A stretch of 64,000 bases of DNA from Lineus longissimus (GCF_910592395.1 NC_088315.1:18025808-18089807); one strand, 5' to 3'; shown: positions 44,517 to 55,330, counted from the stretch's first letter. Program-made: numbers and translations. The notes: generated by a model not told the origin, from the letters alone.

Positions 44517-45346
44517 AGCGAATTTCGCAGGAGGAAAACAATGCCTCTCCCAGGCCCCCATTTGGTATCAGAGGAATTACTTCATTATCAAGTCATACAG
44601 AGTTTCTGAATGGTACCCTATTTGGGCCCTATTGTCCACATATTCTGTTAAGTTGCCTAAATCACATAACTGACTATAGGCACATCTAAATATTGACCTG
44701 GAAACAGGGTTTTGACTGGTCAATGACTTCGGCATTTTTATTGTAGGTGCCTTGCTCTTGGAGGGGTGACTTGGGCCAAAAAACTCAAAACGGCCGAAAA
44801 GTGAGTTAGACAATTATCGTAGGGGGGTGGCGAAAGTTCATGTTGAAATCGCAATTTTCTGGAGGAACAGATGGAAAAACAATTAAAACACTGGAGTGCT
44901 AAAGGGTTAATTGCATCATTGTATTAAGATCTCCGCTCTGACTTCTGTGCCACTGCTATTGAACTGGAGTTGAACACACAACCCTCTCATTGCTAGCAGA
45001 CTTTCAAACCACCATACCATGCCACTGCATTTCCTTGCCTGCACAATGCAACGCGGTGTCATCCATGATGTGTGTCACTGCACCGCAATGATAAGAGTTG
45101 GCATGTCTCTGATAATTGTCATTGTCTCGTCAAGTGGCCCTAACTTTGTCTCATCAATGACGTGTCACCCTGCGTAGTCATCATCGTTGAGCACTTGATG
45201 AGGTATACATACAACATGCTGGTATTGTGCAGATGACATTTTGCCGAGCTGAGTTCATTGCCCGATGTTGTATGCATCCTCAAGAATACCAGAGTCAGTC
45301 GTATGGTCCTGCTCTCCCACACGTTACTGACATAAGGTCGGTCATT
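44517..45346. other. Intergenic, no gene recognised
   Basis: Spacer between MITEs. Nothing recognised. Confidence 0.4.
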
Positions 45347-45519
45347 TATGACCTGCCGTGACGAAACAAGTCGCATCTCCGAGCTTGACAGGTTGAGACG
45401 GACTGGTTGTTCATTTCACTGTTGTCTGCCTTACATCAATTTCTTCTATTATGTCCTGGTGTCATTTTAGGCTCATCTTGTGTGCGACATGCGACTCATT
45501 TTGTCGTGGTGGGTCACAT
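45347..45519. mobile_element. TGTGACCC MITE, copy 3
   Basis: TATGACCTGCCGTGACGAAA...CGACATGCGACTCATTTTGT...GGGTCACA. The body is inverted relative to 37171-37360 (tcttctattatgtcctggtg and its inverse). Confidence 0.75.
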
Positions 45520-45674
45520 TTGTGCGTGTTCATAGCTCAGTGTTCTTTAGGGCTGTAGGATGAGGGATGGTGGCATTTTTCGAAATTGGTCATCATCTAA
45601 ATTTGGCCAACAATAAGCTTTTAAATGATACATTTTTGAAGAAATTGTAACAAAATGTTGAATGAAGACTGAAA

Positions 45675-45795
45675 GGTTGACCATAGGCACTATCAATTTG
45701 GCAAAAATTTGACATCCTAAAGCAATTGGGAGTCTTTCAGATGCTTGTTTCAAGGGTGGGAGGTTGTTCTCTGAAAAACGAAGAACTAACACGCA
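45675..45795. mobile_element. MITE B, left half
   Basis: GGTTGACCATAGGCACTATC, CATCCTAAAGCAATTGGGAG and TTTCAAGGGTGGGAGGTTGT match the left arm of MITE B. The right arm is missing. Confidence 0.7.
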
Positions 45796-46020
45796 GCCAG
45801 AATTACAAAGATGTATGAAGTAGGCCTATGCCTCACCAGCAACCCCCAACAAGGGCAGTAACTGTTTGGTTGAGGGGAGAACACCACTTATCATTCCAAA
45901 AGGGTCCAAATCTGCTTGAAAATACACATGTACACTTTTTGGCAATGTATATGGCCCTGTGTGACAAAGTTTTCAAAGATTTAACTAAGATTTTCAACAG
46001 TTTTTCATTGAAGTTTAAAA

Positions 46021-46183
46021 TACAGTAGACCTCCCTTAGCAGACACCTCTCTATTATTGACACTAGTTTTGGTCCCAAATTGAGTGTTTCCATTCACTTT
46101 GACCTCTCTAATCAAGGCACCTCTCTATTAAGGACAGCACCTGTCAGTCCCAATTGTGTCCTTAATAGGGAAGTTCTACTGTA
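46021..46183. mobile_element. pogo/Tigger-like MITE
   Basis: TACAGTAGACCTCCCTTAGC at the left; ...CCTTAATAGGGAAGTTCTACTGTA at the right. The interior ctctctattattgacactagttttggtccc is shared with copies at 46648, 49424 and 58332. Confidence 0.8.
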
Positions 46184-46509
46184 TTAGTAAAATTGTCAGA
46201 CGGAATTCATCGCCTGAAACTGGCCATTTTACATGTCACCTCCAGACTGTCCAGAATACCATATCGAAATTGCAGATTCAGAACTGCACACTTGAATTGA
46301 CGCGATCTGGTCAAACATTCTCAAATCAACCTCTGCTGAATGGCTCAGAAATTCAACGGCGGTCTTTTCTCTTGTGCAGACGTCGACGTTGTTTCTTTCT
46401 TGACCTTTCATAAAAACCTGCTCGCGATCTATTTTTGCCGAGGCTGTCAAAGAAACGCGCGGAAAAAATATAACAGATCGGAAAGGTGCAAATAGTCTGG
46501 GCAGACGGC

Positions 46510-46535
46510 TGGCTGGTTGCTAAGCGCAACAAAAA
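46510..46535. promoter_or_regulatory. RFX X-box-like palindrome in a GC-rich patch
   Basis: GTTGCTAAGCGCAAC (46516-46530) is close to the RFX X-box. It sits in a locally CpG-richer stretch (46430-46600) 3.1 kb before the liprin-beta first coding exon, which needs an upstream non-coding exon. The link is only by position. Confidence 0.25.
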
Positions 46536-46647
46536 TGAGAAGTGGGGACGCATCGCCACAAGGCTGATCTTAGTGTGATTGCGTGAAGTTGTGGAGTCGA
46601 TGGCGTCGTTTTTAATGTGTCTTGGATTCTAAGTAAGCTTCGGATAA

Positions 46648-46937
46648 TACAGTGGAAGCTCCCTTAGAGGACACCTCTCTATTAAGGACAACCTCTCTAT
46701 TAAGGACTACCTCTCTATTAAGGACAACCTCTCTATTAAGGACAACCCCTCTATTAAGGACAAACTCTATTAAGGACAAACTCTCTATTAAGGAAAACCT
46801 CTCTATTGAGGACACTACTTTTGATCCCAAATTGGTTTGTTTCCCTTCAATTTGACCTCTCTAATCAGGACACCTCTCTAACTGATGGACAACGCTTGTC
46901 AGTCTCGAGGGTGTCCATAATAGAGAGGTTCTACTGT
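46648..46937. mobile_element. pogo/Tigger-like MITE with internal tandem expansion
   Basis: TACAGTGGAAGCTCCCTTAG to ...AATAGAGAGGTTCTACTGTA. The 17-18 bp word CTCTCTATTAAGGACAA is tandemly repeated about seven times (46673-46810), where other copies have two or three, so this copy is about 290 bp instead of 160-180. Confidence 0.88.
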
Positions 46938-47455
46938 AACTCTGAAAATTCTAATTTAGGGCTCTTATTACACCCAATTTATTTCATCTTGACCCAGAAA
47001 TCCTGATATCGTTTTTAACCGCTCTTGAAAATAGTAGTTTGCTGCACACATTTTTTTACTCCACGCTTTTCACAATTTCTTTCCCGGCTTGACATTAATT
47101 ATGCAATTATCTAATTAGGTATACGCTGAAAGACTGACTATGCTACATTTTGTGTACCAGTAAAATATATTTTGCATATTTTTTAACCCTTTTGTTGCGA
47201 CTAGCTGAGCTTTACCGTGTAAAAGAGAGGGAGTACCGAGGTGCTAGATAAATATGATTGATACAGAATGTAAGGACTAATGTTGTTGTTAGGATCAACT
47301 TGTTTACACAATGTCCGCATTTTGCATTCGCAGCCGAATTCCAGGGCTTTTCAAGTTGAGAAGCAGAATGCTAAAAGGCCTATTCCCACATAAGCATTTC
47401 ACACCAGGTATCATGTTCAAGGCTCAAATGAGATGTTATTATAATCTATTAAATG

Positions 47456-47649
47456 TACAGTCCCAATCACAAATGACATCCATCCTGGTTCGCGTCATTG
47501 ACGCGCAACGTACGCGCAATTTGCCCGCTGAGTTGCGTGCGTGTCAGTGACCAGTGACGCACTTATCTCTCCATGTTTCGCTTAAATTACGCGTAACCTA
47601 AGCACGAGTTACGCGCTAGGTAGGGACGACAATTGTCATTTGGACTGTA
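47456..47649. mobile_element. Tc1/mariner-like MITE (TACAGTCC ends), copy 1
   Basis: TACAGTCCCAATCACAAATG at the left, ...ACAATTGTCATTTGGACTGTA at the right. The interior is CpG-rich with cgcgtcattgacgcgcaacg-type words. TA at both tips agrees with a Tc1/mariner target. Confidence 0.75.
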
Positions 47650-47719
47650 ATCAGAAACTTTGTTGCCAACTACCTGTACTATCCTTCTAAAGCCTTTGAC
47701 AGATACACGCGTAGATAAA

Positions 47720-47909
47720 TGTGACCCGTTCCAGCAAAACCAGTCGCATATCGCTCAGAGCTTGGCAGGTTGAGACGGACTGTTTGTTCATTTCACTATT
47801 GTCTGCCGTTTGTGAAATCTGACAACATCAATTTCATCTATTATCTTCTGGTGTCATCTTGGCTCATCTTATGTGCGACATGCGACTGGTTTTGCTGGAG
47901 CGGGTCACA
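47720..47909. mobile_element. TGTGACCC MITE, copy 4 (intact ends)
   Basis: TGTGACCCGTTCCAGCAAAA...GTCGCATATCGC at the left, GCGACATGCGACTGG...TTTTGCTGGAGCGGGTCACA at the right. This is the clearest example of the family's terminal repeats. Confidence 0.85.
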
Positions 47910-48050
47910 AATGGCATGGATTTCTTCAGGTATAAGAGGGCTACGGACAGAGTACCTCTGATAGTTCAGAATAACACAGAATGGGAAGAAAAATCAATGA
48001 AATCTGAAGCAAATTGTACCACCAAGCTACATCCAGCTTTAGTTAAGGAA

Positions 48051-48200
48051 TTAATACCGAGCTGGCGGTCATTGGTTGTATAATCAAGACCGCTCGGGTA
48101 GACCGAAAATGCAGTCCAAAACCCGAGGCGCTTCGACGTAATTTGAGGTCTACCCGAGCGGTCTTGATTATTCAACCAATGACCGACAGCGAGGTATTAA
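48051..48200. mobile_element. Foldback element with 54-bp arms
   Basis: TTAATACCGAGCTGGCGGTC...GCTCGGGTAGACC (48051-48104) is inverted at 48147-48200 with about 42 bp between. A single diverged arm (GGCGGTCATTGGTTACGATA) is at about 48566-48605 in the same sense as the left arm. Confidence 0.85.
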
Positions 48201-48498
48201 TTTCTATTCTAAAAGGTTTCAAAATTAAACAAATTAAATACGATTTGAAAGGTATATATGTTCCGTTTTCGTCAAAGAATGATCCAGCCTGGTGTCCGGA
48301 ACTCTGCCATATTGTTGCTTGTGAAGATGACGTCACGCAGCAAGGGAATTCCCAGTCTGCTAGCTCGATTTCTACCATTTCCTCGTCTTTGACCTCTTCT
48401 GAATCCTGACTGACGACCTCGAAAGAGTCCTCGGGTATCCTCCCTACTTCACAAATCCCAATATCGGGGAATACTTCAAAATCTCGTGTTCTTGACAT
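48172..48498 (-). CDS. Unrecognised small acidic ORF, 108 codons
   Basis: Starts ATGTCAAGAACACGAGATTT on the - strand. The first 50 residues are acidic (IPEDSFEVVSQDSEEVKDEE, then MVEIELADWEFPCC). I recognise no family. The last nine residues are encoded by the foldback arm at 48147-48200, so the present stop is probably contributed by that insertion. There is CpG and a CRE (TGACGTCA) within it. It could be a real small gene, an exon of an unseen - strand gene, or chance. No codon test was possible. Confidence 0.25.
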   Translation of the reverse strand: MSRTRDFEVFPDIGICEVGRIPEDSFEVVSQDSEEVKDEEMVEIELADWEFPCCVTSSSQATIWQSSGHQAGSFFDENGTYIPFKSYLICLILKPFRIEINTSLSVIG

Positions 48499-48605
48499 TG
48501 TTTTGTGGGGCTGAGTCGTTGCTTCTTGGTGAAAATAATTCGTCTGCTAAAATTCAGAATTTTATACCTACCCAGGCGGTCATTGGTTACGATACCAAGA
48601 CCGCT

Positions 48606-49184
48606 CCGATCAAAACGAGGCGTAATGTATTTTGTATTAGAAACAATGATATACTGTGACTAAGGCATTTTAGAATTCAAATTCACAGCCATGCTCCAGA
48701 GTCAGTCAGTGTGATTCCCGCGTTATCGAACCTGACGGACAAAGGGGATTCCTCACAGAAATGTCTTCATCAGAGTCCCAGCGGATGCTGGATGCTGTCA
48801 GGGGATGCTGGATGCTACCAGCTGCGCTAATTAAAACGCAGAGTAGCCACCTGTCTTTGCCGTAGCTGAATGAGCTATGGCACCAAATGAGAAAAGAATT
48901 GATAGCATCTGTCAGACAAAAATGATAAAGAAGACACCATTTCATTTCTTCATTTGCTTGATAGGGCTGTTTATCAGACGCAAAAAGTCCCAATGATATT
49001 TAATCGAAGCCAGAAGTGGTTTAAATTTCTCTTGGGTAAACGGAAACTAATCGCTACTCATGTGGACCAGTCCAGATTCAGATCGTAGATCACGGGGTCA
49101 TCACGGCCAATGACCATCTCGAAACTAGTCTGCGGTCAGACAATTGCCGCAGGCCTCTAACAGACAGACAGCATCAATAAGCCT
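48606..49184. other. Intergenic, no gene recognised
   Basis: Spacer; a 95-codon - strand frame (48706-48993) has no domain. Contains a short direct repeat GGATGCTGGATGCT. Confidence 0.4.
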
Positions 49185-49335
49185 CAGTTCTGCAGTGGCT
49201 CAATCTCTGGACTAGCGATCAAGAGATCCCTAGTTCGATCCCCACTGTCGGCGTGAGACTGTAAGCAGGTCTCTTTGTTCAACTCGCTTCTCTCTACCCG
49301 GGTGTATAGATGGGTTCCGGTCAGAAATGATCAGA
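49185..49335 (+). mobile_element. tRNA-derived SINE fragment (family 2-like)
   Basis: CTCAGTTCTGCAGTGGCTCA...TAGTTCGATCCCCA gives an A-box-like and a good B-box region. The downstream body CGCTTCTCTCTACCCGGGTG resembles that of the SINE at 43994. The 3' part is lost. Confidence 0.7.
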
Positions 49336-49423
49336 TTGTAGCGCTCAAGTCTACTGAAAGGTTTCAGGACACACCGGGGTTGAAGTGTAAAGTTGGATGA
49401 TAACCTATATACATTGTATAAGG

Positions 49424-49603
49424 TACAGTGGAACCTCTTTTAGCGGACACCTCTCTATTAAGGACAACCTCTATTAAGGACACTAGTTTTGGTCTCAACT
49501 TGGTTGTTCCCATTCAATGTGACCTCTCTAATCAGGACACCTCTCTATTAAGGACAGCACTTGTCAGTCCCGAGGGTGTCCTTAATAGAGAGGTTCTACT
49601 GTA
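49424..49603. mobile_element. pogo/Tigger-like MITE upstream of liprin-beta exon
   Basis: TACAGTGGAACCTCTTTTAG to ...AATAGAGAGGTTCTACTGTA, flanked by TA. It lies 70 bp before the splice acceptor of the first coding exon, inside the presumed 5' UTR intron. This is a clean copy of the family. Confidence 0.88.
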
Positions 49604-49673
49604 GTTGATATCAGACTATAAACTCTAAACTTTAACTTTTGATACTAACGGCCAAGTCGCTTTCTCTTTTCAG

Positions 49674-49783
49674 ATTGTGCGTGAGAGAGTGAAAAGGAGG
49701 GGGTGCCAAAATGGCCAATGACCACCTGGAAGCTAGTCAGATGCTTGCCGCTGCCCTCGAGCAAATGGACGGCATCATTGCAG
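49674..49783 (+). CDS. Liprin-beta first coding exon
   Basis: Acceptor TCTCTTTTCAG (AG at 49672-49673), 37 nt of 5' UTR, then ATG at 49711. It encodes MANDHLEASQMLAAALEQMD followed by GIIA and leaves in phase 1 at GCAG|GTATGT. The run MLAAALEQMDGIIAG is the hallmark N-terminus of liprin-beta (PPFIBP) proteins. At least one upstream non-coding exon is implied by the acceptor; it was not located. Confidence 0.85.
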
Positions 49784-52184
49784 GTATGTATACGGCTACA
49801 CTCCTATCACACCTTTTTTTCTACACTCCTATCACAGTGATAGGTGTGCTTGACCCATGCAGCGGTAAAACCATTTTATGTCTACAACAGTGATTCATGC
49901 TCGTTAAATATGCCAAGTTATTTTAGGGACACCCTGTAGGTGCCTCATTTGTAAGATCGAAGACCTGGATGGGTAAATTCTAATTGACATTGCTGATGAA
50001 AATCAGCTGGAAAACTCTTAGTCTTAGGCCTAAAATGAAAAAAAGTTTAGGAATTTTTGAATTCCTTCAACCTCGATGTACCCTGAAAACAAATCCTGGT
50101 GGAAACATCCAGCTTCTGCCATTTGAGTCCCTTTAACATCTGGCTTCTGCCTATAGGCTCCCTTTAACAGTTGTCTTCAGTCACTTTCTAAAGAATGTGC
50201 TGGCTGTTTATTTTCAATGAGTATTTATCGGGAGAAGTATCAAGGCCATATACGATTCCAAAATGTTTACAAATAATCCTACTTTATCAACTTCCAACTC
50301 TTATGTTTCACATTATTGACCTAAGGCCGAAGCAATTTGATTTCATGGTTCTTGTCCACCACTTTCAGGAAGTAAAATTTTTTTTCCCTTCATCTTTCAT
50401 CTTTCATCGTCTGTAAAACTATGATTTTCTTGTGAAAAATGTAAATTCATTGGAATTAGTCTAATTGGCCAGAAAACTTGAAATATTGGAAAATTGTCAT
50501 CAGCAGGGGGTAAAGTTCACTTCCGGCGACTTTAATTTTGTTTTTCTGATGCTCTTGTGAAGAGTATTATGTCAAAGTGATGAAATGTTTTGGTGCAGCC
50601 TAAAAATTAGGTGAGGGTGGTGAAGAGAACCGTGACATCATCTTCCCGTGGCCTCAAGATGTGTTACAGCTCTCGAGGTCATCTCGAGCAAGAATCGAAT
50701 TGTTAAGGAACTCAGTTGAAGTTGTATTTTCGAGTTTAAACGTTGCTTTATACCATCATGGCGTCAAATTTTCACATTTATCCGTATCTTGGCGAAGCAG
50801 GAATGGAATTTTACCGATATGGTTTGTATTGGCTTTGTTCTTGAGTGCGGGAGTAGAGATGAATGTGTCAGCTGGTATGACATCTTCAGAATTTTAACAC
50901 CTCAGAGTTGGAGCTGGGCCGCGATATTGGTGAGATGTTAGGCAATGAGTTGTTGACGCGCCTTAATTCGTACCCCAAACTGCAATTGGCCCCTCTTTTG
51001 CTGTTTGTTAATTTTTCTGGTAGCGCAGTTGAAAAGTGCTGACGGTATACGCGTTACTTTCTGAAGAGCTTTTGAAAAATCCTGACGGTGATTTTCGTAT
51101 CAAGAGTAGGTTCAATTTCCTCATCCTCTTCTCGACAGCAGTTCAAGTCAGTAGTCCAATCGGGTTTATTAAGTGGACTGTTGACTCAAATTCCCTCTTT
51201 GTCCCCCAGAGTTGCTGTGTAGTCGACATTGGGTGATATGAATAAAGACTAGCAAATGCTTTTATCTAAATCTCCATGTACATTAACACTAGGCCTTCCT
51301 GTACAAAACCGGAGTAAAAGCATTTGCTAGTCTTTATTCATATCACCCATTGTCTGTCCAAACCTTAATCCTGTCGGCAGCATAGAGGATGTAGTCTTGC
51401 AGGATATGGATCATCCTGATGAAATCAGGGGTTAATGTTCGCTTCTCCCGGCCCTGCACCCCCCCCCCCATCCTGACAATATCAGGCCATTTCACTCGAT
51501 ACATACTTACTCCCTCAATGTGAAGTCATGTTGTAGGCCCTGTTTGCAAGAGGATGACAACTCCTGAGACATTCGCCCTCATTTGGTGAAGTACAGACAT
51601 TCATCACCTTTAAGTCAGCGCAGAGATTTAGCAATCAACCTCGTCAATTTGTCAGCATGATCAAACAACCAGTGAAAATGCCAGTTTGGATATCCTTATC
51701 ACCGAATTTTTCAAATTCCTGGACTTAAATGTAAGCGGCGCTCTGATTGGCCAAATTACTTCTGTGCTGGCACTTCACCCAATGAGGGCGAACGTCTCAG
51801 GGGTTTGTGTGCAGGGCCGGGGAAGCGAACATAACCCCTGATTTCCTCAGGATGGATATGGATGGAGGTCTGTTCCTGGTGTCCACAGGGGCTGGTGAAT
51901 CAACTATCCCATCAAATTTCCTCATCAAAAACATTCATGATTCGTTTGTCTTTTCAGGTACGCTGACCCACGACATCTCAAACGGTCACACGAACGGGCA
52001 GACGTCAACGCTGCCCAAATCCACCACCAAAGTTCAAATCAAACGGATTACCAACCTAGTCGAAGACCTCAAACTGCTCATCGAAACAGCAGAGAATCGA
52101 TCGCAGTTGTTGCATTTACTTCCACAGGACACCACGGGATTCGTTCAGGAATTAGCAAAAGATTTGCACCAGGATCACAAAATT
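49711..52184 (+). CDS. PPFIBP: Liprin-beta (PPFIBP-type), N-terminal part only
   Basis: Segments 49711-49783 and 51958-52184 join in frame (IIA-G-TLTHD) to give 100 residues. After the MLAAALEQMDGIIAG start and a Ser/Thr/Asn-rich spacer comes NLVEDLKLLIETAENRSQLL and a helix FVQELAKDLHQ, matching in order the N-terminal region of vertebrate liprin-beta before its coiled coil. In other animals liprin-betas are cytoplasmic scaffolds binding liprin-alpha and acting with LAR-type phosphatases at adhesions and synapses. The coiled coil and the three SAM domains should follow downstream, outside the window. The orthology to PPFIBP1 versus PPFIBP2 cannot be assigned and is probably pre-duplication. 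Confidence 0.82.
51230..51349. repeat. Perfect 35-bp inverted repeat
   Basis: TGGGTGATATGAATAAAGAC through ...GCTTTTA (51230-51264) recurs exactly inverted at 51315-51349, with 50 bp between. MITE-like hairpin within the intron. Confidence 0.88.
51414..51853. mobile_element. Foldback element with nested inner inverted repeat
   Basis: The outer arms CCTGATGAAATCAGGGGTTA...CCTGCAC and GTGCAGGGCCGG...CCCCTGATTTCCTCAGG bound an inner pair (CTGAGACATTCGCCCTCATT at about 51567 and its inverse at 51770-51798). The outer ends are those of 8707-8811. Confidence 0.78.
51958..52184 (+). CDS. Liprin-beta second coding exon
   Basis: The acceptor TTTGTCTTTTCAG and the donor AAAATT|GTAAGT bound 227 nt that complete codon 25 (Gly) and add 75 codons, ending in phase 0 at QDHKI. 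It contains VEDLKLLIETAENRSQLLHL, the conserved helix of liprin-betas. The open frame extends upstream of the acceptor by chance. Confidence 0.83.
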
Positions 52185-52865
52185 GTAAGTTGATTTTCAA
52201 ATCTTGTTTCTCTCTCCTTGTGATTGTAGCACCATTCATTTCCCAATGCCCCAAGTAGCATTTAGCATTTGCGATTACTAGCGCGGTGCTTTCATGCGCT
52301 GGTCGTGCGAAATTTTCTTTGATTGCGGGGTCCGCAAGTTTTTGCAATGTCCGGGTCTATCACTTCTTGTGATAAGTTTTCTTAGTGAGAGAGGATAACT
52401 GACATAATCTATACAATTCCTTAAACTTTCAGTGTAAAAATAGAAAATTGGCAGACAGTTTTTTAATCGTTTTGCCTCTTTGCCTTGAAGGGGTTAAGTT
52501 GCTATCATTTACCCAGCCAATTACTCTTCTGTATGATAGTCTACTTTATTATTGATGAACCTTTCCAGAAGCCAATATTCTCTCAGGAAGACTTGTGTTT
52601 AGTTTATACAAAACTCCCAGTGTGGCAGCACCAGTCGGCTTACATGTTTCCAGCCCAGGGTTGTTCTTCAGAATTTCAAGTTGGAATAGTATAGTTCGGG
52701 TCTTGGGATGTGTCTGGTCGTGAAGGCAATGAGTTTTTCTAGCATTTCTTGAACACTGGGTCGATTCTGAAATAACTTACAGAGGGCATTTATGCAGCCA
52801 TGCCCTTTTCAAATCAGTGGTCAATGTTAACCCTGTACCCCTCTGGTTTGGCGATCGCCACTAGT

Positions 52866-54030
52866 TCTGCTAATTCAGCTTTCACTCTGCACTTGGACTT
52901 GGAGGTGTTGTTTTCAAGAGAATGTCTCCTCCAAGGTGTCGTGAGCACCTTTTTGGTGCTGCTACGGTTAAGGTGCCAATTGGGTAATGGCCTTGTGACC
53001 CGACTTCAGCCAAAGGTAGAGTCCATGTGTTTCTCATGTGGAGGGGTCTTTCGCCTGCTCTGGCAGCCATCAGATGCAAGAAACCTTGGCTTTCCATCTC
53101 CCAAAGGACTCAGAAGAGCCAGGAATTTAGGCCCTTGTTCATCCAGGAATACAACCACGGGTTCTCCCCTGGGATCAAGCTTCTCATGTTTCTCACTTGG
53201 TGGGGTCTCTGGCCTGCTCTGGCAGCCACCAGATACAAGAAACCCTGGCTTTACATCTCCCAAAGGACTCTGAACAGCCAGGAATTTAGGCCCTTGTTCA
53301 TCCAGGAATACAACCCCAGGTTCTCCCCTGGGATCAAGCTTCTCATGTTTCTGACTTGGTGAGGTCTCTTGCCTGCTCTGGCAGCCCCCAGACACAAGAA
53401 ACCTTGGCTTTACGTCTCCCAGAGGACTCTGAAGAGCCAGAAATTTAGGCCCTTGCTCATCCAGGAATACAACCCCGGGTTCTCCCCTGGGATCAAGCTT
53501 CTCATGCTTCTGACTTGGTGAGGTCTCTTGCCTGCTCTGGCAGCCCCCAGACACAAGAAACCTTGGCTTTACGTCTCCCAGAGGACTCTGAAGAGCCAGA
53601 AATTTAGGCCCTTGCTCATCCAGGAATACAACCCCGGGTTCTCCCCTGGGATCAAGCTTCTCATGTTTCTGACTTGGTGAGGTCTCTTGCCTGCTCTGGC
53701 AGCCCCCAGACACAAGAAACCTTGACTTTACGTCTCCTAGAGGACTCTGAAGAGCCAGAAATTTAGGCCCTTGCTCATCCAGGAATACAACCCCGGGTTC
53801 TCCCCTGGGATCAAGCTTCTCATGCTTCTGACTTGGTGAGGTCTCTTGCTTGCCTGGGCAGCCATCAGACACAAGAAACCTTGGCTTTACGTCTCCCAAA
53901 GGACTCTGAAGAGCCAGGAATTTAGGCCCTTGCTCATCCAGGAACACCTGGTTCTCCCCTTGGATCAAACCTAGGTCCTATTGTGTGATAGCCAGCAGCA
54001 TTAACCACTGGGCTATGCTGCTTCTCGACA
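52866..54030 (-). mobile_element. SINE family 1 with internal 159-bp amplification
   Basis: The tail part (52866-53000) and the tRNA-like head (53945-54030, B-box-like TTGGATCAAACC, ggctatgctgc) of one SINE are separated by about six head-to-tail copies of its central segment. The element keeps its two ends, so the array arose by expansion within one SINE. Confidence 0.85.
53006..53968. repeat. 159-bp minisatellite, about six units
   Basis: Units start GAAACCTTGGCTTTACGTCT or a variant and contain cccttgctcatccaggaatacaaccccgggttctcccctgggatcaagc. Because 159 = 3 x 53, the - strand stays open for 320 codons with a 53-residue repeat (for example KLDPRGEPGVVFLDEQGPKF). The longest reading frame after HSP70 is therefore a repeat product. 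Central units are nearly identical, outer ones diverged. Confidence 0.93.
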
Positions 54031-55019
54031 CTTGGTCGACGCGTCTTGGCTTCTTTTGCTGGCCGGGATTTGCCACTAATTCAATCAAGACTTAAGTCGT
54101 CTAGAGTTGACAAAATGTTCCGCACATTTTTCACCGAAAATAAGTCCACGTAAATTTCTATTAAAGAAGTCAATTTTTCCTATAATTTGCAACATCTGCA
54201 AACAAATTTAATTGGGGCAAAGAATGTCTCCGGGTCTGAAAAGAACAATTCATTACTGTGTGATACTTGATGCACCACAGGTGGTCAATTATGGAACTAG
54301 TTATAAAAAAATTCCTTTGTGTTGTATTATTTTCTTTACATTATTTACCTAGCTACTACTACAAGTATTAAGTTGTCTTCTACCATTTGTTTGTATCTGT
54401 GATGAGTGATAGTTGCCTGCATACTTTCTGGGATCTTGTAACAAATGCTTCAGTGGTGCATTCTGGTTTGAAAAAAGGAGCAAAAAGGGATAAAAAAACT
54501 ATATTAAGACAATGCTCTTAAAGGGACACCCGTAGAAGTTTAAAGGAGGAGTTGATGGATTTACTCATGTTAATTTTTGTGCCTCTTTTCAAAAATATTT
54601 CTAATAACGTCAACATTTTCATGATTTTTGGCGGATAACAGAAGTTGTTATACTGTGTAAGGGTTAGGTCTTTGACGCAGCAGAAATGTTTGTGTACAGT
54701 TTTGGATGATTGACTGTGAGACCTCGACAGTAACTCTACAGTTGCACAGTGGCTGAAAATTGTGTTTTTATCTCCAATAAACTTCTAGTCATGTGATAAA
54801 TCGTGTTGTATATTGTGCCCATGCAACCAGAAATATTTTTACACAATTTTAAAACATTTTGCATTGTGACTAGGAATTGCAGGCAGGGCAAACTCCAGGT
54901 AGTTTGGATAAAAGCTTAAAGTTATTTACATTTCAAACAATTCTAATAAGAAAACATTAATTGAAATATCAACAATATGCTTTGGTGATATCTCAAAACA
55001 ATGAAATTTGCATCATTCT

Positions 55020-55330
55020 CTAGCTAAGGGCACAAAATACCCCCGCTATACTCTGTGTTTTCTTAGGTTGAAGGGCACAAAATACCACTGCTATACTCTG
55101 TGTGTTCTTAGGCCGAAGGGCACAAAATACACCCGCTATACTCTGTGTGTTCTCAGGCTGAAGGGCACAAAATGCACCCGCTATACTCTGTGTGTTCTTA
55201 GGCTGAAGGGCACAAAATACACCCGCTATACTCTGTGTGTTCTTAGGCTGAAGGGCACAACATAGCCCTGCTGTACTTCATATGTTCTTCGGCTGAAGGG
55301 GACAAAAAATTCCCCGGCTATACTCCGTGT
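55020..55330. repeat. 45-bp tandem array, about seven units
   Basis: The unit is AAGGGCACAAAATACACCCG followed by CTATACTCTGTGTGTTCTTA and GGCTG. The + strand reads a 15-residue repeat (KGTKYTRYTLCVLRL) for 85 codons because 45 is divisible by 3. Outer units are diverged. Confidence 0.93.

Larger units (their letters stand above)
49784..51957. other. Liprin-beta intron between coding exons 1 and 2
   Basis: 2.17 kb, GT..AG, phase 1. Contains a remnant of the TTTAAAGGGA MITE at about 50125-50168, a 35-bp hairpin (51230-51349) and a nested foldback (51414-51853). No other gene. Confidence 0.75.

Noticed and set aside
52800-53362. + strand frames of 157 and 111 codons
   Set aside because: They translate the SINE and its minisatellite.
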